A stretch of DNA of 38,883 nt, taken from the NCBI GenBank assembly GCA_937897615.1, contig CALCNO010000208.1, positions 1 through 38,883 on the forward strand. The letters are read 5' to 3'. Positions 32,215 to 38,883 of this stretch are shown here, in pieces. Numbering within the stretch: the stretch's first letter is position 1; each line of letters begins with the position of its first letter. This DNA is from an uncultured Anaerolineaceae bacterium. Lineage in GTDB: Bacteria > Chloroflexota > Anaerolineae > Anaerolineales > Anaerolineaceae. The position numbers were made by a program, and so were the translations under genes. The notes below the pieces were generated by a model, which saw only the letters and a program-made list of their open reading frames with translations, was not told where the DNA came from and ran no database searches.

Positions 32215-33525
32215 ATGGAAAGTAAATTGCATTTGAGCATTGAGATCACCCATGAGCAGGAGGGCAGCTACCTGACCCTGCCGTTTGAGGTGCCGGAAGG
32301 CATTGCCTCGATTCAACTGGCATACCGCTATCCGCGCCGGCTGGAAAACGTACAAAGTGTGCCCGCTGGCAGCTTCACCGCACGCCCCAAGATCAATACC
32401 ATCGACCTGGGCTTGATCGACCCACACGGAAAACAGGCCGGGGCCTCAGGCTCTGATAAGAGCGAATTTTTTATCAGCGAAACGTACGCCACCCCCGGCT
32501 ATACGCCCTGCCCCATCGTTGCGGGGGAATGGCGCATCCTCATCGGGGCATACAGGATCGCACCGGAAGGCGTGACGGTGGAATATGAGGTTACCCTCAC
32601 GCCCAAGCAAAACCGCTGGCTGCGCGGCGACCTGCACGCGCACACGCTGGCAAGCGATGGCGTGCATACCCTTGAAGAGTTGGCGCTCAAGGCTAAAAGG
32701 AATGGCCTCGATTTTGTGGCCGTGACGGATCACAACCAGTTCACCCCGGCCGAGCGCATGCCCGCTGTGGAGGGCGTGACGATGATCCCCGGCGTGGAAT
32801 GGACACATTACCTGGGCCATGCCAACTTCACCGGCGTCGACGCGCCTTATGATGAGGTGTATGCCACCAACGACCCGGCAAAGATCAGCAGTATGTTCAA
32901 GAGCGGGCGTGAGCGCGGTGCGCTCATCACCATCAACCACCCCTTTGACCCCAATTGCAGCTTCGGCCTTGACCTGAAGACACTGCCTTTTGACTGCATT
33001 GAGATCTGGAACGGCCCCATGCGCGAACTCAACCTGCGCGCGGTGGGCTTCTGGCAGCAAATGCTATGCAGCGGCAGCAAAATCCCCGCCGTGGGCGGCA
33101 GCGATTATCACCGCGACACGCCCTTCATCTTCCTGGGCGGCCCCACCACCTGTGTCTATGCAGGGTCAAGCGGCAAGAGCGACATCCTTTCCGCCATCCG
33201 TGCCGGGCACAGTTACATAGTCTTTGCACCAAACGGGCCGGAGTGCGAGATGAAAACGGGCAGCGCCATCATGGGAGATTCCATTACATTTAATGAAGAA
33301 AGCTTGTTGCAATTCAGCGTGAGAGGGCTGGAAACCGGGGATGTGGTGCGGGTGGTGACCAATACCAAAAGCGAGGTGGTTTTCAGCGCGCCGGTTAACG
33401 GTGATGTAGAACTGTCCTATCGCATGGAAGCGCCCGGTTTTGCGCGCGTAGAAGTGCTGCGTGCTTTTTTGCCCGGCGTACCCACCCTGCCAGCGCTGAT
33501 CACCAACCCCATCTATTTTGATTGA
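32215..33525 (+). CDS. PHP-domain metallophosphoesterase, CehA/McbA family
   Basis: 436 residues. An N-terminal beta-rich domain (about 1-130) precedes the PHP domain, which begins RGDLHAHTLASDGVHTLEEL and continues with FVAVTDHNQFTP, then MIPGVEWTHY, ITINHPFDP and VGGSDYHRDTP. These supply the metal-binding His/Asp set of the PHP superfamily. A small C-terminal beta-domain follows (about 350-436). CehA/McbA members hydrolyse carbamate or phosphoester bonds; the substrate here is unknown. ATG 32215 has AAGGAGCAAG upstream, 8 bp after the esterase stop. No signal peptide. With the esterase it may form a two-step hydrolytic module (inference). The operon closes at the hairpin 33551-33575. Confidence 0.92.
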   Translation: MESKLHLSIEITHEQEGSYLTLPFEVPEGIASIQLAYRYPRRLENVQSVPAGSFTARPKINTIDLGLIDPHGKQAGASGSDKSEFFISETYATPGYTPCPIVAGEWRILIGAYRIAPEGVTVEYEVTLTPKQNRWLRGDLHAHTLASDGVHTLEELALKAKRNGLDFVAVTDHNQFTPAERMPAVEGVTMIPGVEWTHYLGHANFTGVDAPYDEVYATNDPAKISSMFKSGRERGALITINHPFDPNCSFGLDLKTLPFDCIEIWNGPMRELNLRAVGFWQQMLCSGSKIPAVGGSDYHRDTPFIFLGGPTTCVYAGSSGKSDILSAIRAGHSYIVFAPNGPECEMKTGSAIMGDSITFNEESLLQFSVRGLETGDVVRVVTNTKSEVVFSAPVNGDVELSYRMEAPGFARVEVLRAFLPGVPTLPALITNPIYFD

Positions 33526-33550
33526 CTTGTGTACCTGGTCAAATAAATCA

Positions 33551-33577
33551 AAAGGCGGTTGTACAAACCGCCTTTTT
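33551..33577. terminator. Bidirectional terminator between PHP and HtrA genes
   Basis: Stem AAAGGCGGTT (33551-33560) with AACCGCCTTT (33566-33575), loop GTACA, T-run extending beyond on the plus strand and an A/T flank giving Ts on the minus strand. Confidence 0.93.
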
Positions 33578-33602
33578 GTATTTTCAGGTGAAAAGGACTC
33601 TG

Positions 33603-34787
33603 CTAGTCGCTTCCCAACCCCACGCTTACGGTTTTCTCTCTGCCGTCGCGCAGGATGGTGAGCGTCACCGTTTGCCCGACCTTTGTGTTATTGAAGATAT
33701 AAGAAACCATATCCTCATATTTGGCCACAGCCTGGCCGTCAATCCTGGTGATCACGTCTCCATAAGATATGCTCACCTGCCCCGGCCCGCGGCGAATACG
33801 CGTACTGGTGATCAGGCCGGCACGCTCGGCAGCGCCACCGCTGGTGATGCCGGTGATCAATACGCCGCGAGTATCTTCAGCCAGGCTCATCGCCCGGGCA
33901 ATTGCCGGGGTCATGGTGGTGCCGCTAAGCCCCAGGCTGGGGTGCGCATAAGAGCCATTTTGGATCAGCACTGGTACCACTTTTTGCACGATGTGCGCCG
34001 GGATGGCAAAGGCGATACCAGCATTGGAATCCGTGGAAGACTGAATGGCTGAAGTAACGCCAATCACCTGGCCCTGCATGTTCAGCAGCACACCGCCGGA
34101 GTTGCCAGGGTTCACCGCCGCATCCGTCTGGATAATATCGGGGATGGTGTAGCTGCTGTAAGAGAATGGATCAGACTCACTGACCTCAAGTGAACGCGAC
34201 AGGGCGCTGACAATCCCCTGCGTCATGGTGCCGGCAAGCCCGTACGGGTTGCCAATGGCAATCACCAGGTCGCCCACACTGAGTGCATGGGAATTGCCAA
34301 TCTCCACCGGATGCAAGTTAAGAGACGCGGCATCCACCTGAATTACCGCCAAATCGCTTTGCGGGTCGGTGCCCACAGTTGTTGCCGCAGCACTGGTGCC
34401 ATCGGAGAAGACCACTGTGATATCGGTTGCCCCGGTCACCACATGGTTGTTGGTGACAATGTGCCCCTGGGTATCCCAGACAAAGCCGGAACCCTCGGCG
34501 GTGACCGACGCCCAGCCGTTGGACTCTGTGACCTGAATATTGACCACTGAGGGGTTCACCCGGGTATAAATATTTTGGTAGGTCTGCTGAACAACCTCCA
34601 GCACGGCTGCATCCGCCGGCAGGTTTTCATAGACCACCGGGACGGCCGTAGCCTGCGCCACCGTTGGAATAGCGGTGGCAGTTTCAGTTGGGCTGGCGGT
34701 AAGGAGCGAGGTGATCGAATTGGTAAGCGCACACCCGCTAAGAAGTACAACAGAAATCACAGAGAGAACGAGAAGTTTTTTACGCAT
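33603..34787 (-). CDS. HtrA/DegP-type serine protease lipoprotein with PDZ domain
   Basis: 394 residues. A lipoprotein signal peptide (MRKKLLVLSVISVVLLSG) ends at Cys19, followed by a Thr/Ala/Pro-rich linker to about residue 50. The trypsin-like domain has the triad H115 (TNNHVV), D145 (SDLAVIQ) and S230 (PGNSGG). One PDZ domain follows (about 295-394: GVLITGITSGGAAERAGLI, GDVITRIDGQAVAKYEDM, VTLTILRDGREKTV). It would degrade or refold damaged proteins on the outer face of the membrane. ATG 34787 is chosen because the signal peptide starts there, with GGATC upstream. It is divergent from the DUF4353 lipoprotein gene across about 200 bp, in which no convincing promoter pair is seen. Confidence 0.95.
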   Translation of the reverse strand: MRKKLLVLSVISVVLLSGCALTNSITSLLTASPTETATAIPTVAQATAVPVVYENLPADAAVLEVVQQTYQNIYTRVNPSVVNIQVTESNGWASVTAEGSGFVWDTQGHIVTNNHVVTGATDITVVFSDGTSAAATTVGTDPQSDLAVIQVDAASLNLHPVEIGNSHALSVGDLVIAIGNPYGLAGTMTQGIVSALSRSLEVSESDPFSYSSYTIPDIIQTDAAVNPGNSGGVLLNMQGQVIGVTSAIQSSTDSNAGIAFAIPAHIVQKVVPVLIQNGSYAHPSLGLSGTTMTPAIARAMSLAEDTRGVLITGITSGGAAERAGLITSTRIRRGPGQVSISYGDVITRIDGQAVAKYEDMVSYIFNNTKVGQTVTLTILRDGREKTVSVGLGSD

Positions 34788-34995
34788 CTTTGATCCATCC
34801 ATAAAGAACTTGATTCCGTTACGGGAATCACCAGGACATCTACTACCATCTTAATGGATAATTTTGCAGATTTTATGTAGTTTTTCAACAACTTCTGCAT
34901 AATCTCCTATACCAGATTTATACTCCCGGCCAGTCTAACTTACTAAAATGCAGATACATCAAAACTTGCGTCTTAACAATTGATTGGAGAAAATC

Positions 34996-36876
34996 ATGAA
35001 ACGAACAAGTTTATTCACTCTCGCGCTGATCCTGCTGATGGGCCTGTCGGCCTGCTCAAGTCAGCCCGGCGCCATCTCTGCAAATTCCGATTCTGCGGCC
35101 AGCTCCGCCATTGCCACACAAACGGCAGAAACCAGCCAGTTGTCACAGCCTGCGCAAGTTGCAGCTTCCAGTGAGAGCACAATCATCATCGAAAACCCGC
35201 TGGTGCATGACGCCGCAGCAGATTACACCTGGGATGAGGCCTCCGTTATTGCCATCACCCTGAACAACGACACCATCTCGTCCGATTCCAGCAGTGTTTC
35301 CGTCAACGGCACCACCGCCATCATCACCAAAGCGGGCACGTACCGCATCAGTGGTACTCTGGCGGATGGGCAGATCATCGTGGATACAGAGGATCAGGAC
35401 ACTGTCAAACTTATCCTCAGCGGGGTGAACATCACCAGTTCAACCAGTGCGCCTATGGCGATCATGAAAGCTGAAAAAGTGGTCGTCGCGCTGGCAGATG
35501 GCAGCCAGAACACACTCACCGATGCCGGTTCGTACGTGTATGCAAGCGCAGACGCCGATGAGCCCAACGCAGCCCTGTTCAGCAAAGCCGACCTGACCAT
35601 CTTTGGCAACGGGTCACTGACCATTAACGCCAACTACAACGACGGCATCAACAGCAAGGATGGACTGATCCTCGCGTCCGGAACGATCACCGTCAACGCT
35701 GTGGATGACGGTATCCGTGGCAAGGATTACATCGTCATCAAGGGCGGCGCGCTAAAGGTCGTTTCAGGCGGAGACGGCCTGAAATCCGATAACTCCGAGA
35801 ACGCCGCGCTTGGCTTCATCCAGGTTGAAAACGGCACCCTGGACATCACCTCCGGCGGCGACAGCATCAACGCACAAACCTCATTGACAATTGCCAACGG
35901 CACCTTCAACATCAGCGCCGGCGGGGGCAGCAATGGCACACTTTCCGACTCCGTCTCTACGAAGGGGCTAAAAGGTGTCGGCAGCGTGGCCATTCAAAAC
36001 GGCACTTTTACCATCAACACCTCAGACGACGCCATCCATTCCAATGGAACCATCGAAGTCAACGGCGGCACCTTCTCGCTGGCAAGCGGGGATGACGCCA
36101 TCCATGCTGACACCTCCATTACCATCTCTGACGGCGAGTTCAATATCTCTGAGTCTTATGAAGGGATCGAGAGCAAGGTCATCACCATCAACGGCGGCTC
36201 TTTCCGCGTAATCTCCTCCGATGACGGTATCAACATCGCCAGCGGCATGGACGGCTCCGGCAATATGATGCGCGGCGGCATGGGTGGGCCCGGGAACCGC
36301 GGCGCTGGCGGGCCGGGTGCAAACGTTGCCGCCGGCTCCAATAGCGGCAACCTCCTCACGATCAATGGCGGGTACATCTACGTGGACGCAGTGGGTGATG
36401 GTATCGACGTCAACGGCGGCATGGTCATGACGGACGGCATCGTGATCGTCAACGGCCCTACCTCCAACGGCAACGGCGCGCTGGATTACGACAGCGGTTT
36501 TCAGCTCAGCGGCGGCACCTTGCTGGCTGTGGGCAGCGCCGGCATGGCAATGGCCCCGGACAACTCTTCCAGCCAGCATGCTTTCCTGGTCAACTTCAAC
36601 ACAATGTACACCGCCGGAACGCTGATCCACATCGAAACCAGCAGCGGAGAGACGCTCACCTTTGCGCCCAGCAAGGAGTTCCAATCCATCGCATATTCAT
36701 CGCCCACATTAAAACAAGGGGATCAGGTGAACATCTATATTGGCGGCAATTCCAGCGGAGATACTACCGACGGACTGTACACCAGCGGCACATACAGTGG
36801 CGGCAGCCTGGCCGCGACCCTCACCCTGAGCAACGTGATTACCTCGCAGGGTTCACAGGGAGGTTTCAGGCGCTAG
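34996..36876 (+). CDS. DUF4353 carbohydrate-binding domain lipoprotein (beta-solenoid-like)
   Basis: 626 residues. A lipoprotein signal (MKRTSLFTLALILLMGLSA) ends at Cys20. A Ser/Ala-rich linker leads to a long domain of repeated short strands and DDGI/DGL turns (NDGINSKDGLILASGTITVN, AVDDGIRGKDYIVIKGG, GGDGLKSDN, DDAIHSNG, DDAIHADTS, DDGINIASG, GDGIDVNGG), typical of DUF4353 and of a parallel beta-helix. Near residue 420-450 is a Gly/Met/Asn-rich loop (MMRGGMGGPGNRGAGGPG). TTGGAGAAAATC precedes ATG 34996. Members are annotated as carbohydrate-binding, but no ligand is established. It recurs next to VTC and DUF4956 genes in many genomes (from memory), as here, 137 bp upstream of the VTC gene. 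Confidence 0.92.
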   Translation: MKRTSLFTLALILLMGLSACSSQPGAISANSDSAASSAIATQTAETSQLSQPAQVAASSESTIIIENPLVHDAAADYTWDEASVIAITLNNDTISSDSSSVSVNGTTAIITKAGTYRISGTLADGQIIVDTEDQDTVKLILSGVNITSSTSAPMAIMKAEKVVVALADGSQNTLTDAGSYVYASADADEPNAALFSKADLTIFGNGSLTINANYNDGINSKDGLILASGTITVNAVDDGIRGKDYIVIKGGALKVVSGGDGLKSDNSENAALGFIQVENGTLDITSGGDSINAQTSLTIANGTFNISAGGGSNGTLSDSVSTKGLKGVGSVAIQNGTFTINTSDDAIHSNGTIEVNGGTFSLASGDDAIHADTSITISDGEFNISESYEGIESKVITINGGSFRVISSDDGINIASGMDGSGNMMRGGMGGPGNRGAGGPGANVAAGSNSGNLLTINGGYIYVDAVGDGIDVNGGMVMTDGIVIVNGPTSNGNGALDYDSGFQLSGGTLLAVGSAGMAMAPDNSSSQHAFLVNFNTMYTAGTLIHIETSSGETLTFAPSKEFQSIAYSSPTLKQGDQVNIYIGGNSSGDTTDGLYTSGTYSGGSLAATLTLSNVITSQGSQGGFRR

Positions 36877-36902
36877 TTGGATGCACGTTCCCAAAAATGC
36901 AT

Positions 36903-36935
36903 GCGGCCACTGCTGCCAAAATCGGCAGTGGCTGC
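36903..36935 (+). other. Hairpin between the DUF4353 and VTC genes
   Basis: GCGGCCACTGC (36903-36913) pairs with GCAGTGGCTGC (36925-36935) over 11 bp with one G-T pair; the inner part can alternatively pair as GCTGCC/GGCAGT. No T-run follows, so it is not a classic terminator. Downstream GTCGAAT occurs twice, 13 bp apart (36955 and 36968). It may be a processing or attenuation element; function unproven. Confidence 0.55.
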
Positions 36936-37013
36936 ATATACGAAAAATATACCAGTCGAATCAACTCGTCGAATATAGTAAGAACAGGCATCACGCACGC
37001 TTTTGGAGTAAAC

Positions 37014-37865
37014 ATGGAACACCCCGTTGCAAGAAAGATTACCGTTGTACAAATGAGCAAACCTTCGCGGTTTGTTGTAGCAGATCCAGATGGCAGCATC
37101 CAATCCCACCTGGCGCAGTTGCTGCGCCGCTTTGAACCAGTAGGACTGCTGGATATCCGGGAGGCAGCTTTGCAAGACCGGGTTGACATCAAGTACGTAC
37201 TCACCTTCGCGCAATTGTTGGAGGTGCTCCCCGCCCTGAGCAAAGATTACAAGATTCTGGAGGTTTCCGGCAATCGCCTAAACCATTACCGCACGCTCTA
37301 TTTTGACACCCCCGCCTTCGACCTCTACAACATGCATGTCAACGGCCGCGCCGACCGCTACAAGGTGCGCAGCCGTGAATATGCAGATACCAGTTTTTCC
37401 GTCTTTGAGGTGAAGCACAAGACGCGTAAAGACCGCACCATCAAGGAACGCATGGTCACGGAAAAGCCATTGGTCAACATCTCCGGCACTGATAAAGAAT
37501 GGCTCGGGGCTGTGATGCCCGCCAGCAGCATGAAGCTGGAGCCCAAAATCTGGAACTCGTTTTCAAGGATCACCCTGGTCAACTGCAATTCCTGTGAACG
37601 GGTGACTATTGATCTGAACATCGCCTTCTCCTCGGAACAGAAAGCGATCAATCTGGATCACCTGGTGGTGATTGAAGCGAAACTGGAATCGGCCGGTTGC
37701 CGCTCGCCATTTGTAGAGATGATGCGCAGTAAACACATTCATGAACAGTCGTTCAGCAAATACTGCATCGGCATTTCCATGCTGTATGAACAGGTAAAAA
37801 AGAATTCCCTCAAACCACAACTTTTACAGATCAATAAGATCATCGCGGGAGCGCAACATGAGTGA
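37014..37865 (+). CDS. VTC-domain protein (putative inorganic polyphosphate polymerase)
   Basis: 283 residues: a stand-alone VTC tunnel domain without the SPX and membrane parts of yeast Vtc4. The basic tunnel residues are visible by pattern: K60 in DIKYVL, R115/K117/R119/R121 in RYKVRSREY, K134 in FEVKHK, K144 in TIKERM, R185 and R196 in the ITLVNCNSCERVTID region, the acidic metal site E221 with K223 in VVIEAKLES, and K249 in FSKYCIG. Yeast Vtc4 makes polyphosphate from ATP through such a tunnel; bacterial activity is inferred. ATG 37014 has TTTTGGAG upstream and starts the homologous region. The stop overlaps the DUF4956 start by 8 bases, so the two are translationally coupled. Confidence 0.92.
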   Translation: MEHPVARKITVVQMSKPSRFVVADPDGSIQSHLAQLLRRFEPVGLLDIREAALQDRVDIKYVLTFAQLLEVLPALSKDYKILEVSGNRLNHYRTLYFDTPAFDLYNMHVNGRADRYKVRSREYADTSFSVFEVKHKTRKDRTIKERMVTEKPLVNISGTDKEWLGAVMPASSMKLEPKIWNSFSRITLVNCNSCERVTIDLNIAFSSEQKAINLDHLVVIEAKLESAGCRSPFVEMMRSKHIHEQSFSKYCIGISMLYEQVKKNSLKPQLLQINKIIAGAQHE

Positions 37866-38496
37866 CTTTGCAGTGTTCCTTCTCGGCTTTGCCTTCAATT
37901 TCGTGATTGCGTTAATACTGGTGCGCTTTATTTACTATCCCTCCACTCACAACAAGCACTATGTGATCACCTTTTTAGCATTCAACACGGTGATCTACTT
38001 TGTCCTCAGTTTTCTGGCGAGCATTGAACTGGGCATTGGGGTTGGGTTTGGCCTATTCGCCATCTTCTCCATCCTCAGATACCGCACTGACCCGCTGCCC
38101 GTTCGCGAAATGACCTACCTGTTCGTAATCGTGGCATTGCCGGTAATGAATTCCGCCAGCACAGATACTGCCCTCTGGCCGCACCTGATCGCTGCCAATT
38201 TCATCTGCTTGCTGCTCCTGTTCGTCCTCGAAAAAGGTTGGGGCTTCCGCTTTGAAAGCTCTAAGCGCATCACTTATGAAAAGATCGAACTGGTACGCCC
38301 TGACCGCTACGCAGAGCTTAAGGCAGACCTTGAAGCGCGTACCGGGCTTCAGATCAAGCGCATCAACGTTGGGCGGATGAACTTCCTCAAAGATACGGCC
38401 AGCATCACCATTTACTACGATACCCCAACCCCCAGGGGCTGGTCGAACGAAGAAGAGCCGCTGATGCAATTCGTCGGCAAGGATGATCTCGATTAA
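37858..38496 (+). CDS. DUF4956 membrane protein coupled to the VTC gene
   Basis: 212 residues. Four to five hydrophobic spans fill about residues 5-128: FLLGFAFNFVIALILVRFIY, YVITFLAFNTVIYFVLSFLA, a short re-entrant-like GIGVGFGLFAIFSILRYRTD, then YLFVIVALPV and LIAANFICLLLLFVLEKGW. The motif ILRYRTDPLPVREMTYLF is the DUF4956 hallmark. A soluble C-terminal domain of about 80 residues follows (YEKIELVRPDRYAELKADLE, KRINVGRMNFLKDTASITIY). Overlap with the VTC gene by 8 bases suggests the two proteins work together, with this one providing the membrane channel or anchor. That role is inference; no member is known to me to be biochemically characterised. Confidence 0.93.
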   Translation: MSDFAVFLLGFAFNFVIALILVRFIYYPSTHNKHYVITFLAFNTVIYFVLSFLASIELGIGVGFGLFAIFSILRYRTDPLPVREMTYLFVIVALPVMNSASTDTALWPHLIAANFICLLLLFVLEKGWGFRFESSKRITYEKIELVRPDRYAELKADLEARTGLQIKRINVGRMNFLKDTASITIYYDTPTPRGWSNEEEPLMQFVGKDDLD

Positions 38497-38534
38497 TCCC
38501 GTGATAAAGGTAAATCGGCTCTCCACAGATTGGA

Positions 38535-38540
38535 TATACT
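38535..38540 (+). promoter_or_regulatory. Candidate -10 box of the response regulator, implying a leaderless mRNA
   Basis: TATACT at 38535-38540 is 7 bases before the ATG at 38547, about where transcription would start. No Shine-Dalgarno fits in the 6 bases between. No clear -35 at 17 bases, so support is moderate. Confidence 0.45.
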
Positions 38541-38546
38541 AGAGAT

Positions 38547-38883
38547 ATGACAAGAAAAATCCTGGTTGTTGATGATACGCGCAATGTGCAGCTGCTGATC
38601 AGCGATTTTCTGGGCAGCCAGGATTTTGAAGTGCTGGTGGCCTCAGATGGGCAGGAAGCGCTGGATGTCATCCACAACGATTCCATTGACCTGGTGCTGC
38701 TGGACATCATGATGCCTAACATGGATGGTTACCAGTTTATCAGCCATCTCCGCAAGGAATCCGACCTGCCGGTGATCATGATCACCGCCCGCCAGCAGGA
38801 AAGCGACATCATCCGCGGCTTTGATCTCGGCGCAGACGATTACATCACCAAACCATTCCGCCTGCGTGAACTGCTGGTGCGCA
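38547..38883 (+). CDS. Response regulator, OmpR/PhoB-like (3' truncated by window edge)
   Basis: 112 residues visible. The receiver domain is complete in outline: acidic pair in ILVVDDT, phosphoacceptor Asp in DLVLLDIMMPNMDGY, Thr/Ser in VIMITARQ and Lys in DYITKPFRLREL. The last motif, KPFRLRELLVR, is typical of OmpR-family regulators with a winged-helix output domain, which lies outside the window. The ATG at 38547 is 50 bp after the DUF4956 gene. It may be regulated with, or regulate, the VTC/DUF4956 cluster, or begin a separate two-component operon. Confidence 0.94.
   Translation, partial: MTRKILVVDDTRNVQLLISDFLGSQDFEVLVASDGQEALDVIHNDSIDLVLLDIMMPNMDGYQFISHLRKESDLPVIMITARQQESDIIRGFDLGADDYITKPFRLRELLVR

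Noticed and set aside
35600..36450. Repeated DDGI/NGG-type DNA motifs taken as a tandem repeat or CRISPR-like array
   Set aside because: The similarity is at protein level, in the turns of a beta-solenoid, with irregular spacing and no conserved DNA repeat.

Overview
The window reads as ordinary chromosomal DNA of an anaerobic, monoderm-style bacterium, most likely Chloroflexota (Anaerolineae-like). This placement is inference. It rests on the gene mix (aldehyde:ferredoxin oxidoreductase, flavodiiron protein, type I glutamine synthetase, a T-box in front of thrS), on lipoproteins and anchored proteins with Thr/Pro/Ala-rich linkers after the membrane anchor, and on the VTC/DUF4956/carbohydrate-binding-domain cluster. 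I found no tRNA, rRNA, insertion sequence, prophage or CRISPR array.

Layout. (1) 1-4090: end of an oligopeptide/dipeptide ABC importer operon (permease with a large repeat-containing extracytoplasmic insertion, two ATPases, a small membrane protein), closed by a strong terminator. (2) 4158-9569: a DUF218 protein; then a MoaD/ThiS-like protein, an aldehyde ferredoxin oxidoreductase and a 2x[4Fe-4S] ferredoxin in one operon; a convergent pentapeptide-repeat gene; and an XRE-cupin regulator with a NifX/NifB-type cofactor-binding protein, followed by a CBS protein. Two near-identical palindromes lie between the pentapeptide gene and the regulator. (3) 9648-12974: MFS transporter, flavodiiron protein and LigB-type dioxygenase in one direction, ending at a bidirectional terminator shared with a convergent MFS gene (12995-14233). 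(4) 14535-21141: glutamine synthetase, dCMP deaminase, GH3 beta-glucosidase, a zinc-ribbon membrane protein and a radical SAM/HhH protein. (5) 21262-25128: a regulated operon of an MBL-fold hydrolase, two ABC permeases and a solute-binding lipoprotein with no ATPase gene. (6) 25172-28124, minus strand: an MprF-like membrane protein followed by galactokinase. (7) 28236-31350: a phosphodiester glycosidase-domain protein, and thrS preceded by a complete T-box riboswitch. (8) 31436-34787: esterase plus PHP-domain phosphoesterase, convergent with an HtrA-type lipoprotein protease. (9) 34996-38883: a DUF4353 carbohydrate-binding lipoprotein, a stand-alone VTC (polyphosphate polymerase) domain protein, a DUF4956 membrane protein, and the start of a response regulator.

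The features I consider most worth following are the DUF4353-VTC-DUF4956 cluster as a possible membrane-coupled polyphosphate or envelope-polymer system, the twin operators beside the AOR/XRE/NifX-like genes, the ABC permease with a four-repeat insertion, and the ATPase-less ABC operon headed by an MBL hydrolase. The thrS T-box is clear, with specifier ACC, a stem III with a UUCG loop, the T-box sequence and a terminator all visible. Starts were chosen by ribosome binding sites and family alignment from memory; no database search was run.
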